Shown here: positions 52,683-62,451 of the stretch, piece after piece | How the letters are laid out: each line of letters starts with the position of its first letter | Position numbering within the stretch: position 1 is the first letter of the stretch | Origin: Labilibaculum sp. | Lineage (GTDB): Bacteria; Bacteroidota; Bacteroidia; Bacteroidales; Marinifilaceae | DNA: 64,000 nt | NCBI GenBank assembly: GCA_016342745.1 | Contig: JAEINT010000001.1 | Location: 372,001-436,000 of the forward strand | Direction: 5' to 3' | The notes under the pieces: generated by a model | Told to the model about the DNA's origin: nothing | What the model saw: the letters and a program-made list of their open reading frames with translations, nothing else | The model's database searches: none | Translations under genes and position numbers: made by a program

Positions 52683-53684
52683 TTAATGGAGAATTTTAAA
52701 AATTAATTCCTTTAAAAGATCTCCATGCTTCGAACTAACATCACCAATTCCTTTCGATTTTAGATCATATTCACGCAACATTGCGATAATTGAAACCAGC
52801 TTTTTAGGATTGTAATTTCTAGCTGCTAGTTTATAATCTTTAACGAAATACGGATTAATGCGCAAGCTTGATGCAACCGTTTTATCGTTTGTTTTATTTT
52901 TTATAAAATAATACTTTAAAACTTTTGAGAAATACGAGTGTAATAAGGCAATGGTTACAACCATTGGATTATTTTTTTCATTCGTTGAAAAATAGTTTAT
53001 GATTTGATTGGCTTTAAAAATGTCTTTTTTGCCCAAAGCATTTTGTAACTCAAAGTTATTGAAATCTTTAGAGATCCCTATGTTTCGTTCAATGTCACTG
53101 GGAGAGATTGTCTTCCCGTCTGTAATATTTATCGTTAATTTATCGAGCGCATTTTTTATTTTACTTAAATCGTTACCTAAAAATTCAGCAAGAAGAAAAC
53201 AAGCCTTCGATTCAATTTGATAGCCTTGTTTGCTTGCGTAATTTTTAATCCAATCAGGAACTTGATTTTCGTAAATCTTTTTTGATTCGAATAATATCCC
53301 ATTCTTGGCAACTTCTTTTGTGAAGCTTTTTCGCTTATCTAAAGATTTATATTTGTAATTAATGACAAGAATAGTCGATTTTAGCGGATTTTGAATGTAA
53401 GAGGATAACTGATCAATATTTTTGATGTTTTGGGCTTCACGTATCACCACCAATTGCTTTTCAGCCATCATTGGAAATCTTCTTGCCGTAGTTACAATGG
53501 TGCCAATATCTGTATCCTTTCCATACAATATGGTTTGATTAAAATCTCTTTCCGATTCCTGCAAAGCATTATCGATAATGTAATCAGTTATTTGATCGAT
53601 AAAAAAGCTTTCTTCTCCCATTAAAAAATAAACAGGAGCATACTCTTTCTTTTTTAAGCTTTTTAAAATATCCTCAAATGTCAT
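52683..53684 (-). CDS. holA: DNA polymerase III subunit delta
   Basis: A 333-residue subunit of the clamp loader. It opens FEDILKSLKKKEYAPVYFLMGEESFFIDQI, the P-loop-like region typical of HolA, and continues through YGKDTDIGTIVTTARRFPMMAEKQLVVIREAQ and a helical C-terminal collar. It opens the sliding clamp during replication. In Bacteroidota it is commonly next to the HSDR_N gene found at 54529, here with amn between them. Confidence 0.9.
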   Translation of the reverse strand: MTFEDILKSLKKKEYAPVYFLMGEESFFIDQITDYIIDNALQESERDFNQTILYGKDTDIGTIVTTARRFPMMAEKQLVVIREAQNIKNIDQLSSYIQNPLKSTILVINYKYKSLDKRKSFTKEVAKNGILFESKKIYENQVPDWIKNYASKQGYQIESKACFLLAEFLGNDLSKIKNALDKLTINITDGKTISPSDIERNIGISKDFNNFELQNALGKKDIFKANQIINYFSTNEKNNPMVVTIALLHSYFSKVLKYYFIKNKTNDKTVASSLRINPYFVKDYKLAARNYNPKKLVSIIAMLREYDLKSKGIGDVSSKHGDLLKELIFKILH

Positions 53685-53695
53685 ATGGTAAATTG

Positions 53696-54466
53696 TTAGA
53701 ATCGTAAATGTTTAACGGATTGTCTGTTGTGCATGATTTCTTGTAAGGATTCAATTCCAATTCGAATATGCTCTTCAACAAAGTTGTCAGTTACTTTAGC
53801 ATCACTTTGATCGGTTTTTACACCATCGGAAATCATTGGCTGATCCGATACCAAAAGCAAGGCACCAGTAGAAATGCCATTGTAAAATCCCACTGTAAAT
53901 ATGGTAGCAGTTTCCATATCAATTGCCATGGCTCTTGTTTTGGAAAGGTATTTTTTAAATCGTTCGTCGTATTCCCATACTCGCTTATTGGTTGTGAAAA
54001 CAGTTCCCGTGTAATATTCTCTATTTCTGTCTGAAATTACCTGTGAAACGGCTCTTTGCAAACTAAAAGCTGGTAAGGCTGGCACTTCTGGTGGTAGGTA
54101 GTCATTAGATGTTCCCTCGCTTCGAATTGCCGCAATTGGCAGAATAAGGTCACCTAATTTGTTTTTACGCTTTAAACCTCCGCATTTACCTAAAAATAGA
54201 ACTCCTTTAGGTTTAATAGCACTTAATAAATCTAAAATTGTAGCTGCGTTAGGACTTCCCATACCAAAATTGATGATGGTAATGTTATCTGCGGAAGCAT
54301 TTGGCATTGCTTTGTCTTCACCTAAAATTTTAACATTGTGCCATTCTGCAAAAAGCTCAACATAGTTGTTAAAGTTCGTTAGAAGTATATATGGTGTAAA
54401 ATCAGATAGTTCTCTACCTGTGTATCTTGTTAACCAGTTTTTTACAATTTCCTCTTTTGTTTTCAT
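53696..54466 (-). CDS. amn: AMP nucleosidase
   Basis: A 256-residue nucleosidase of the short type that cleaves AMP to adenine and ribose 5-phosphate. NITIINFGMGSPNAATILDLL, GVLFLGKCGGLKRKNKLGD and AIDMETATIFTVGF (with the substrate-binding M-E pair) are the ordered motifs, and LLLVSDQPMISDGVKT provides the general acid aspartate. It lacks the N-terminal regulatory domain of E. coli Amn. It lies 11 bases upstream of holA on the same strand and may head the long minus-strand run down to 46933. Confidence 0.9.
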   Translation of the reverse strand: MKTKEEIVKNWLTRYTGRELSDFTPYILLTNFNNYVELFAEWHNVKILGEDKAMPNASADNITIINFGMGSPNAATILDLLSAIKPKGVLFLGKCGGLKRKNKLGDLILPIAAIRSEGTSNDYLPPEVPALPAFSLQRAVSQVISDRNREYYTGTVFTTNKRVWEYDERFKKYLSKTRAMAIDMETATIFTVGFYNGISTGALLLVSDQPMISDGVKTDQSDAKVTDNFVEEHIRIGIESLQEIMHNRQSVKHLRF

Positions 54467-54528
54467 GTAGATATGGGAATTAAATATCAGGAATAATCTT
54501 CTACCTTTGCGGTAGTAATCGTAATCTT

Positions 54529-54993
54529 ATGGAAAATTTAAATTTACCAACTTATTCCTTTAAAATAAAATCTGAGCTGCAAAGAAAACTAATTTTTGAC
54601 AGTATTCGAAGGAAGTATGTAGTATTGACTCCGGAAGAGTGGGTAAGGCAAAATTTTATCCAATACTTGGTGGATGAGAAAGGATATCCTGCATCTTTAA
54701 TTGCAGTGGAAAAAAAAGTTGACGTTAACTTATTGCCACAGAGAAGCGATATTGTTTTGTACAATAAAAATGCGAAGCCGGTGATCATTGTAGAATGTAA
54801 ATCTGCCAAAATAAAAATCTCACAAGATGTATTTAATCAGATTGCACGTTACAATATGAAGTTGAGAGTTCCTTTCTTAGTGGTTACGAATGGTTTGCAG
54901 CATTATTGTTGCCAGATGGATTATCAGAAGCAAACCTTTAAGTTTATTCCTGAAATTCCGATGTACGAGTTGATTAGGGATTTTGAAGATTAA
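54529..54993 (+). CDS. Stand-alone HsdR N-terminal-domain (HSDR_N) nuclease-fold protein
   Basis: A 154-residue protein made of only the N-terminal nuclease-like domain of type I restriction R subunits. RKYVVLTPEEWVRQNFIQYL opens it. The PD-(D/E)XK catalytic pattern is complete: D in QRSDIVLY and E-C-K in IIVECKSAKIKIS, followed by the QIARYNMKLRVPFLVVTNG motif. There is no helicase, methylase or specificity subunit nearby, so it is not a restriction system. Its recurrent position near holA in Bacteroidota suggests a DNA maintenance role, which is inference. It overlaps the convergent GNAT gene by 20 bases. Confidence 0.85.
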   Translation: MENLNLPTYSFKIKSELQRKLIFDSIRRKYVVLTPEEWVRQNFIQYLVDEKGYPASLIAVEKKVDVNLLPQRSDIVLYNKNAKPVIIVECKSAKIKISQDVFNQIARYNMKLRVPFLVVTNGLQHYCCQMDYQKQTFKFIPEIPMYELIRDFED

Positions 54994-55510
54994 TCTTCTG
55001 AAGGCTATATTCATCTTTCCAGCCATCTTTTGTGCGAATCCAATCTTTTTTATTTCCCATAATTTCGAATCCGTTGTTCTGAAACAAGCGAAGACTAATT
55101 TCATTGGTAGCCGTTATGTTGCAATACAATTGATGAACTTGAAGTGTGTTAAATGCATAAGAGCATAGGATCTCTAAAGCTTCAGAAGCAAATCCTTTGT
55201 TTTTACTATCCTTATCATTAATCAATATTCCGATACCTGCTCTTTGATGAAAAGGATCAAAGTCGAACAAATCAATTAAGCCAATTGGTTTTCCCGAATC
55301 TTTAAGTTCAATAACTAATCGTAATTGCTTGGTTTCAAAAATATCCAGGTGCGAAGATTCCAAGTATTGTTTTAAAACGAATAAGGAAAATGGCTTTAAT
55401 GTATGGCTAACTTCCCATATGGAACTATCGTTTTCCCATTTGTAGAGAAGTTTTAAATCACTAGGTTCCACAGCTCGTAAGCGGATGTTTTTGGCTTCCA
55501 GAATTTGCAT
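54974..55510 (-). CDS. GNAT-family N-acetyltransferase (RimJ/RimL-like)
   Basis: A 178-residue acetyltransferase starting at the ATG at 55510 (MQILEAKNIRLRAVEP); an upstream in-frame start would lie inside the previous gene. AGIGILINDKDSKNKGFASE holds the acetyl-CoA-binding region, and ALEILCSYAFNTLQVHQLYC then NEISLRLFQNNGFEIMG are typical of RimJ/RimL and diamine acetyltransferases. The substrate is unknown. One base separates it from the stop of the large PD40/SPOR gene, so translation is probably coupled. Confidence 0.88.
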   Translation of the reverse strand: MQILEAKNIRLRAVEPSDLKLLYKWENDSSIWEVSHTLKPFSLFVLKQYLESSHLDIFETKQLRLVIELKDSGKPIGLIDLFDFDPFHQRAGIGILINDKDSKNKGFASEALEILCSYAFNTLQVHQLYCNITATNEISLRLFQNNGFEIMGNKKDWIRTKDGWKDEYSLQKINLQNP

Positions 55511-55511
55511 C

Positions 55512-58500
55512 TTAATGTTTGTTATACCATTTGATTTCACGAGTGAAAGCATCAAGATAACCTTTTTTTGTTACTGAAGGTAATTGATTTTTGGCTTCAG
55601 TTAAGGAGCGGTACTTTTGAAAAGTATATCTGGATAAACCATCTTTACCTTCGTGCATTATAAGATTTTCTGTCCCTAAATTATTGAAATAATTTAATGG
55701 TCTGGCATTTTTTAAAGCCATTACCTGTATGGTGTAAAAATTATCTGTTTCTGTCGAGTTTAAATCCAAAATATGCTCTCCCGATAATGATTTACGAACA
55801 AATGCATCCCAGTAACCTCTTTTCAATACATATCCTAAATCGCGAATAGCAGCAGTTTTATTCTTGTATACTTTAAAAGTGTAGCGATACAATCCATTTA
55901 CATCCGTGAATACTTTTACTTTTCCTAAATCTGAAAAGAAGGATAAAGCTTTTGGATAACGTAAGGCCATTACTTGAATTGTATATGTACTTCTTTCAGA
56001 AAATTTCATTCCTGGATAAAGCAATTGATCGTTAATTACGGTACGAATAAAAGCATCCCAGTAACCCATTCTAATTAATCGGTTCATTTCAGTAAGCGCA
56101 TCCTGATAGGATGTGAATTTTTTATAAGTATAGCGTGTAAATCCATCATCGCAAGGGAAAGCCTTTACGTTATCAAGATTATCAAAGAATTCAGATTCCA
56201 CAGAAATGTTCAGCGCCATTATTTGAATGGTATAATAGGTTTCTCCACCTTTACCTTCTTTAACGATATTGTCGTTAGAAAGAATTCTGATTTTAGTGGC
56301 TTTAAATCCTCTTGCTACAATCACTTTTTTAGCTTTTACGGCCTTTTTATAATCTTTAAATTTCCCGTAAGTGTAATGATATTTTTTATCTGGCCCAAGT
56401 GTTTCTTCAACACCATCTAATCCTTCAAATAAATCAGGACGTGGTGAATTAAAGTTCCCAAGGTCAAGCGTAAATGCAAGATCACTAGTGTCTAATTTCT
56501 TAAGTTGTGAATCAGGAGCTGTAGGAATTGCTTTTTTAATTAATTCTTCCGTTTGCTCAACTACTGGTTCATCTTTTACAATAACAGGTTCCTTAATAAT
56601 CGGCTTTTTAATTTCCGCTTTAGGCAGTTCAATAACTGTATCCTCAATTTTAACAATGCTGTCTTTTTTAGCTGATTCGTTTGTTTTTGCAACTTCAGTT
56701 TCGCTTGTTTTAATTGGTTCTACAGTTAAAGCAGGACTAATTGTATCCTTTTTAATTTCTGGTTCTGCGAATTTTTTATCTTCTGGGATACTATCCTTAT
56801 CAGTAGGTAAGGAGCCAATATCACTTAATTTACTTTCTTCTAAATCAATTAACTCAAGAGTTTGAGGATAATCAGGCTCACCCTTAGTTCTAAGCGTTAA
56901 TGGAAGTAAAGTAATTACACTTCTGTTTTCTTTATTTGCAAATTCAGGTGGAATATTTAATACAGTTCTAAGCGTTCTGTAGCCTTCTGCAACAATTTCG
57001 ATATCGTATTTTTTTCCAGCATCAACAATAAACAAGAATTTTCCAGTTGCTGCATTTGGTTTATAAATACCGATAACTTTTCCGTCTTTACTAACTGTAA
57101 TTTTAGAATTTAAAACAGTACTACCACTTGTATTTACTACTTTCCCTTTTAACACAAAAAGACCAACCTTTTCTTCATCAGGTGTTTTAATCAAGAAGAT
57201 ATCTGTTCTGCCTAAACTTCCTTTTCGGTAAGAGGCAAAATAGGCTCTTTTTCCATCAGGTGTAGGTGTATAGTAAATATCGTCATCTGTTGAATTAATA
57301 GGGTAGCCAACATTTACAGGAGTTGTCCAGCGTCCTTTTCGATTCACACTTTTAAAAACATCTAAGCCTCCCATGGTCTTATGCCCAGAAGAGCTAAAAT
57401 ATAAAGTTTTACCATCAGGGTGGATGAAAGGAGCATCATCATCATGCTCAGTATTAACTGCTGGACCTAAGTTTTTTGCTCGTCCCCATTTTCCATTTGG
57501 TAGTTTACTTGTTTTGTAAACATCCATTCCACCAAAACCTCCAGGTCGATTACTCGAGAAGAAAATTGTTCTGTGATCTGCAGAAATTGAAATGTGACTT
57601 TCTTTGCTTTTGGAATTGATGACAGGAGCAAGTTTTTCTGGTTCACTCCATTCAGTTCCTTCTAAACGACTAACAAAAATATCGCCACCTTCCGATTCAC
57701 GACTATTTATAAAGCCAGCTTTGTAAATGTACAGTTCCTGACCATCGGCAGAAATTGAAATCGAAGCATCATGATCAATGGTGTTTAATTTCGCAATCCC
57801 AACAGGATTTGTCCATAAACCATTTACTAAATGTGAAATGAATATATCTTCAAAATATTGTCCGTCAGAATCTATTTTGCTTCCGGTGCCATTTCTACGA
57901 GAAGTGAAAACCATTGTGCTTTCATCTGCAGTCACTCCTGGACTATGTTCTGAAAATTCAGTGTTTATTTTATTGCCAAGATTAATAATGGAAATGTTGA
58001 CTGGATTTTTCATCAGTTCAATTCCATTTTGACACATTTTCATTTGTCGCTGAATATCATTCCTAAAAGAGGTATTCTGTGGAGATATGATTTGTAATAA
58101 ATCTTTATAAACTTTTATTGATTCGCGAAATTGATAATTCGCATGATAGGCTTTTGCTAAATTAAAATAAACATCCATCGAAACGTTGTTGCGAGAACTG
58201 GTATATTGGATTGATTTTTCCAGTAATCCAACCGATTTTTCTTTCTCTGAAACAATGTTTAGATAGCACAATCCAAGTTTAAAGTTTAGATCAGCATTAC
58301 GAGATGACTGTTCGAGTAGTTCTTTGTATATAACTGCTGCTTTTGAGTAATTACGGTTCACAAGAAACTTTTCAGCAATCTGATATTTCCTTTTATCTGT
58401 AATTTTTTTCTTCTTTGGCGAAGCGGAAAGTGAGTAGGAGCTACTCATCCCTATAATGATAGAGACGAAAAGCATAAGAAAAACCTTTGCAATTATAGAG

Positions 58501-58559
58501 GTTTTTCTGCTCTGCTGATGGGCTTTTGGGCAGGCTATATGAATTTTATTTATTAACAA
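55512..58559 (-). CDS. Large exported TPR / PD40 / carboxypeptidase-like protein with tandem SPOR-like repeats
   Basis: A 1015-residue protein. The frame begins with TTG at 58559, needed for a basic n-region ahead of the signal (about 20-45, VFLMLFVSIIIG); the start is uncertain. Domains in order: TPR (about 60-160), PD40 propeller (about 185-470, e.g. SISADHRTIFFSSNRPGGFG), carboxypeptidase-like module (about 485-560), a P/E/K-rich linker (about 590-700), then SPOR-like units of about 80 residues (about 715-770, 776-850, 853-928, 937-1010). The last three units each start YTIQ-MAL and end with GYWDAF or GYLDAF. SPOR domains bind septal peptidoglycan; an envelope scaffold role is inferred. 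Cotranscribed with the GNAT gene. Confidence 0.85.
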   Translation of the reverse strand: MLINKIHIACPKAHQQSRKTSIIAKVFLMLFVSIIIGMSSSYSLSASPKKKKITDKRKYQIAEKFLVNRNYSKAAVIYKELLEQSSRNADLNFKLGLCYLNIVSEKEKSVGLLEKSIQYTSSRNNVSMDVYFNLAKAYHANYQFRESIKVYKDLLQIISPQNTSFRNDIQRQMKMCQNGIELMKNPVNISIINLGNKINTEFSEHSPGVTADESTMVFTSRRNGTGSKIDSDGQYFEDIFISHLVNGLWTNPVGIAKLNTIDHDASISISADGQELYIYKAGFINSRESEGGDIFVSRLEGTEWSEPEKLAPVINSKSKESHISISADHRTIFFSSNRPGGFGGMDVYKTSKLPNGKWGRAKNLGPAVNTEHDDDAPFIHPDGKTLYFSSSGHKTMGGLDVFKSVNRKGRWTTPVNVGYPINSTDDDIYYTPTPDGKRAYFASYRKGSLGRTDIFLIKTPDEEKVGLFVLKGKVVNTSGSTVLNSKITVSKDGKVIGIYKPNAATGKFLFIVDAGKKYDIEIVAEGYRTLRTVLNIPPEFANKENRSVITLLPLTLRTKGEPDYPQTLELIDLEESKLSDIGSLPTDKDSIPEDKKFAEPEIKKDTISPALTVEPIKTSETEVAKTNESAKKDSIVKIEDTVIELPKAEIKKPIIKEPVIVKDEPVVEQTEELIKKAIPTAPDSQLKKLDTSDLAFTLDLGNFNSPRPDLFEGLDGVEETLGPDKKYHYTYGKFKDYKKAVKAKKVIVARGFKATKIRILSNDNIVKEGKGGETYYTIQIMALNISVESEFFDNLDNVKAFPCDDGFTRYTYKKFTSYQDALTEMNRLIRMGYWDAFIRTVINDQLLYPGMKFSERSTYTIQVMALRYPKALSFFSDLGKVKVFTDVNGLYRYTFKVYKNKTAAIRDLGYVLKRGYWDAFVRKSLSGEHILDLNSTETDNFYTIQVMALKNARPLNYFNNLGTENLIMHEGKDGLSRYTFQKYRSLTEAKNQLPSVTKKGYLDAFTREIKWYNKH

Positions 58560-58752
58560 TAACTAAATATAGTAGATAAGGGTTAAACACCAAAGCAAAA
58601 GTAATAAAAAAGCAGAATTGTTGATAAAAACTTAGTCTTTTACCTGCTTTTTTTAATATCCTGCTAAAATAGACAACATAAAGCATTCTAAGTGTACAAA
58701 ATAAATAATTTTGTTTGATATTTTGAGCAATAAGCCTGTAAGGAACATAAAA

Positions 58753-58779
58753 AAACCTTTGACGATGTGTCAAAGGTTT
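58753..58779 (-). terminator. Terminator of the E2 gene
   Basis: A perfect 11-bp stem AAACCTTTGAC / GTCAAAGGTTT with a 5-base loop. On the minus strand it follows the E2 stop and runs into TTTTTT. Confidence 0.92.
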
Positions 58780-58801
58780 CTTTTTATCATTATTTGAGAT
58801 T

Positions 58802-60124
58802 TTAAAATGTTCTAGTGGTGTCGAAATTTTCCAAATTCTCTGCAATTCTTTTCAAAAACATGCCACCTAATGCACCATCAACAACTCTATGGTCATAAGA
58901 AAGTGAAAGGACCATTATTTGCCTAATTCCAATTGTATCACCTTGTGGCGTTTCAATTACAGCTGGTTTCTTTTTAATTGCACCAATCGCTAAAATCGCA
59001 ACTTCAGGTTGATTAATAATAGGTGTTCCGGTAGTACTTCCAAAAGCACCTAAATTTGTTATGGTAAAAGTACTTCCCGTTATGTCTTCAGGAAGCAATT
59101 TATTGCCTCTGGCACGTTCAGCCAAATCGTTTACTTGGTGAGTAATCCCAATAAGGTTTTTCTCATTTGCATTTTTAATTACGGGTACGATTAAATTTCC
59201 ACTAGGAAGAGCAGTGGCCATCCCTATGTTGATGAATTTTTTTCTGATAATACGATCTCCATCAACCGATACATTAATCATTGGGTAATCTTTAATAGCA
59301 CTAGTTACAGCTTCAACGAAAATAGGCGTGAAGGTTAGTTTTTGTTTTTCTTTTTCAAGGAACTGATTTTTAACCTTGTTTCTCCATTGCACCAAACCGG
59401 TAACGTCAACATCAATAAATGAAGTAACGTGAGGAGAAACCTGTTTTGAGTTGACCATGTATTTTGCAATGAGCTTGCGCATACGATCCATTTCAATAAT
59501 TTCGACATTCTCACCTTCGTATGATTTATGACTTGCGGTAGGAGCAGCACTTGGCCCCGAACTAACGGGAGCAACAATTGGTTCTGCCATTTTCAAGGAA
59601 GTTCCAGCAGATTTTCTATTTTCCAAATAGCTGAGTACGTCAGTTTTTGTAATACGATTCCCTTCACCAGATCCTTTGATTTGATTCAATTCTTCTGAAC
59701 TAATATTTTCTTTTTGGGCTATTGTTCGAACCAAAGGAGAAATAAAAGATCCATTTTCTGTTTTGTTAGATATTGTTGGCGAATTTTCTTCTTTTACTAC
59801 TGGAGTAATATTTTTTGCAATTGTATTTTCTGTTTTAACTTTTTCTGGAGTGTTGTCTGCTTTTTCTGTAGCAAGCTCTTCGCCTTCTGTAACAAGAATC
59901 GCAACTACATCGCCAACCTGTGCTATATCACCTTCTTCGAAAAGGAATTTGGCAATTTTACCAGCTTGTGGGGCAGGAATTTCAGAGTCAACCTTGTCAG
60001 TTGCAATTTCCATAAGAGAATCTTCCTCTTCTACATTGTCTCCAATTTTTTTAAGGAACTGAGTAATTGTTGCTTCAGTGATACCTTCACCCATTGCAGG
60101 AATTAGGATTTCTATTTGAGCCAT
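58802..60124 (-). CDS. 2-oxoacid dehydrogenase E2 component (dihydrolipoamide acyltransferase)
   Basis: A 440-residue acyltransferase. One lipoyl domain lies at about 1-80, with the lipoylated lysine in EIATDKVDSEIP. A peripheral subunit-binding domain (about 128-166, ISPLVRTIAQKENI then GNRITKTDVLSYL) follows, joined by flexible T/E/K-rich linkers. The catalytic domain (about 205-440) carries SYDHRVVDGALGG with the active-site histidine. It fits the branched-chain type and is the probable partner of the fused E1 at 41022-43466; no E3 gene is in the window. Confidence 0.93.
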   Translation of the reverse strand: MAQIEILIPAMGEGITEATITQFLKKIGDNVEEEDSLMEIATDKVDSEIPAPQAGKIAKFLFEEGDIAQVGDVVAILVTEGEELATEKADNTPEKVKTENTIAKNITPVVKEENSPTISNKTENGSFISPLVRTIAQKENISSEELNQIKGSGEGNRITKTDVLSYLENRKSAGTSLKMAEPIVAPVSSGPSAAPTASHKSYEGENVEIIEMDRMRKLIAKYMVNSKQVSPHVTSFIDVDVTGLVQWRNKVKNQFLEKEKQKLTFTPIFVEAVTSAIKDYPMINVSVDGDRIIRKKFINIGMATALPSGNLIVPVIKNANEKNLIGITHQVNDLAERARGNKLLPEDITGSTFTITNLGAFGSTTGTPIINQPEVAILAIGAIKKKPAVIETPQGDTIGIRQIMVLSLSYDHRVVDGALGGMFLKRIAENLENFDTTRTF

Positions 60125-60226
60125 CTTAGTGTTTTGTTTGATTGTGTTTATTTAGTCTAAATACTACACGAAATTAACAAATAAAAAGAAAAGGACAAAT
60201 GGATCTGAAGCTTCAATTTTAATACC

Positions 60227-60853
60227 TTAATATTGATTGTTTTGGTTAAATGGTGTCCTGTGTAAAATAGACCTACCCAAGGTAATCTCATCTGTATATT
60301 CTAATTCATCGCCAATTGAAACGCCACGTGCAATGGTAGTTACAGGGATTTTGAATTTATTTAACTTTTTAAATAAGTAGAAGTTGGTTGTATCTCCTTC
60401 CATGGTTGTACTTAGAGCCAGAATAATTTCCTTCGCTTTGCCTTCGCTAACTTTTTGAATTAATGGTTCTATTTTTAAATCACTCGGACCAATTCCATCC
60501 ATTGGAGAAATAATTCCCCCTAAAACATGATAAATGCCAGTGAATTGCTGTGTTCTTTCTATCGACATCACATCGCGAATGCTTTCAACAACACATATTG
60601 TCTTATGATCTCGTTTCGGATTTGCACAAATATCGCACATGGATGTGTCGGAAATGTTGTAACAAGAGGTGCAATGCTTAATTTCATCGCGCAATTGAAT
60701 GATGGAAGAGCCAAAAAGATGCACATCTTCTTTTGGTTGATTTAGCAGATGCAAAACCAAGCGCAGTGCTGTCTTTCTTCCAATGCCTGGAAGTTTAGAA
60801 AATTCATTAACAGCATTTTCAAGAAGTTTAGATGGGAAATTGGTATAGCTCAT
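60227..60853 (-). CDS. recR: Recombination protein RecR
   Basis: A 208-residue protein of the RecFOR pathway, loading RecA at gaps. I use the ATG at 60853 ([15 protein letters not shown]); a TTG four codons earlier is possible. [17 protein letters not shown] is the helix-hairpin-helix. [16 protein letters not shown] is the zinc finger, and the Toprim domain begins [14 protein letters not shown] and includes the [15 protein letters not shown] segment. Length is normal. Confidence 0.95.
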   Translation of the reverse strand: MSYTNFPSKLLENAVNEFSKLPGIGRKTALRLVLHLLNQPKEDVHLFGSSIIQLRDEIKHCTSCYNISDTSMCDICANPKRDHKTICVVESIRDVMSIERTQQFTGIYHVLGGIISPMDGIGPSDLKIEPLIQKVSEGKAKEIILALSTTMEGDTTNFYLFKKLNKFKIPVTTIARGVSIGDELEYTDEITLGRSILHRTPFNQNNQY

Positions 60854-60977
60854 TTTTATTATCAATTCAATTGTCTAGCTCAAAAGTAGCAAAATAGGAT
60901 GAAAAAAGAGAATGAACTCTTTTTTGAATAAGATAAATCCTTTCTCTATTTTTGATATTCATTATAAAATTTAGCCT

Positions 60978-62411
60978 GTGTCACCAGTTACCATACTACT
61001 TGTTGTTGTTGGGTACTTTGCCCTTTTATTACTAATATCCTATTTTACGGGCCGCAAGGCCGATAACAAAGGTTTTTTTGTTGGTAACAAGCAATCGCCT
61101 TGGTATGTAGTTGCTTTTGGAATGGTGGGCGCATCGCTTTCGGGAGTAACTTTTATTTCTGTTCCTGGTTGGGTAAAGTCAATCGATTTTACTTACATGC
61201 AAATGGTATTCGGCTATATGTTGGGTTATATTGTAGTTGCAAATATTCTCCTACCACTTTATTATCGGTTAAATCTGACATCGATCTATAGCTATTTAGA
61301 TGGTCGATTTGGCAAAGTTTCCTATAAAACAGGAGCTACGTTCTTTTTACTTTCGAGAACAATAGGTGCATCTTTTCGATTATTTCTGATGGCAAATGTG
61401 CTACAGATTACGGTTTTTGATGCATGGAATATTCCCTTTTTTGTAACCGTATTACTTACCATTTTACTGATTTGGTTGTATACTTTTAAAGGAGGAATCA
61501 AGACCATTGTTTGGACAGATACACTTCAAACACTTTTCATGCTTTTGGCTGTAGGAGTGAGTATTTACCTGATTATGGACAAGCTGAATTTGGATATTGC
61601 AGGTTTATCTGAAACAATAGGGAAGAGTGAGTATTCTCGAATATTCGAATTTGGAGATTGGAAAAGCAAGCAGAATTTCTTCAAACAATTTTTTACGGGT
61701 GCTTTTATTACCATTGTAATGACTGGTTTGGATCAGGATATGATGCAGAAAAACTTGAGCTGCAAAAATCTGGGCGAAGCCAAAAAGAACATGTACTGGT
61801 ATGGTTTTGCTTTTATTCCGGCCAACTTTTTATTCATGATTTTGGGTGCTTTGTTGCTAATTTTTGCACAACACGAAGGAATTGCCATTCCTGAAAGAGG
61901 CGACGATTTATTCCCAATATTAGCAACCCAACATTTAGGGCCAGTGGTTAGTATTTTCTTTTTAATTGGTTTAATGGCCGCTGCCTATTCGAGTGCCGAT
62001 TCGGCATTAACATCATTAACCACATCTTTTACGGTTGATATAATGGGGGCTGATGAAAACGATGAGGTGAAAACTCGAAAATTGAGATTTCAGTCACACG
62101 TTTTGTTTTCCCTATTGCTCTTGGTTGTCATTTTAATATTTAGAGCGATCAACGACGATTCCGTGATTGCTGCCATTTTTACAATTGCAGGATATACTTA
62201 TGGTCCTTTGCTTGGTATGTATGCTTTTGGATTGTTCACCAAACTAAAAGTGAAAGATAATTTAGTACCAATTGTTGCTATTTTATCACCTATCATCTGC
62301 TACATTTTAAAGGACAATTCGATGGAATGGTTCGGTTGGGCAATTGGTTTTGAACTGCTAATGATTAATGGAGCGCTTACCTTTATTGGCTTGTGGACTA
62401 TTCGTAAATAG
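60978..62411 (+). CDS. Sodium:solute symporter (SSS family)
   Basis: A 477-residue inner-membrane protein with about thirteen helices. It begins at a GTG (60978). GRKADNKGFFVGNKQSPWYVVAFG, split around a helix, plus MVGASLSGVTFISVPGW and AAAYSSADSALTSLTTSFTVD (the sodium-site helix 8 signature), identify it. It takes up a small solute together with Na+; the substrate cannot be predicted. Divergent from recR with 124 bases between. Confidence 0.92.
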   Translation: MSPVTILLVVVGYFALLLLISYFTGRKADNKGFFVGNKQSPWYVVAFGMVGASLSGVTFISVPGWVKSIDFTYMQMVFGYMLGYIVVANILLPLYYRLNLTSIYSYLDGRFGKVSYKTGATFFLLSRTIGASFRLFLMANVLQITVFDAWNIPFFVTVLLTILLIWLYTFKGGIKTIVWTDTLQTLFMLLAVGVSIYLIMDKLNLDIAGLSETIGKSEYSRIFEFGDWKSKQNFFKQFFTGAFITIVMTGLDQDMMQKNLSCKNLGEAKKNMYWYGFAFIPANFLFMILGALLLIFAQHEGIAIPERGDDLFPILATQHLGPVVSIFFLIGLMAAAYSSADSALTSLTTSFTVDIMGADENDEVKTRKLRFQSHVLFSLLLLVVILIFRAINDDSVIAAIFTIAGYTYGPLLGMYAFGLFTKLKVKDNLVPIVAILSPIICYILKDNSMEWFGWAIGFELLMINGALTFIGLWTIRK

Positions 62412-62451
62412 CTTGAATTAGATGTAACTTCAATGGATTAAAGGTGTCAGA

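Noticed and set aside
54529-54993. Type I restriction system
   Set aside because: Only the small N-terminal nuclease domain is present; helicase, methylase and specificity genes are absent.
56488-56865. 125-residue plus-strand frame opposite the SPOR-repeat gene
   Set aside because: Serine-rich shadow of the low-complexity linker on the other strand.
58546-58845. 99-residue minus-strand frame between the E2 and SPOR-repeat genes
   Set aside because: It runs through the E2 terminator and has no recognisable features.
59714-60106. 130-residue plus-strand frame opposite the E2 gene
   Set aside because: It has a skewed Cys/Phe-rich composition and lies entirely antisense to clear E2 coding sequence.
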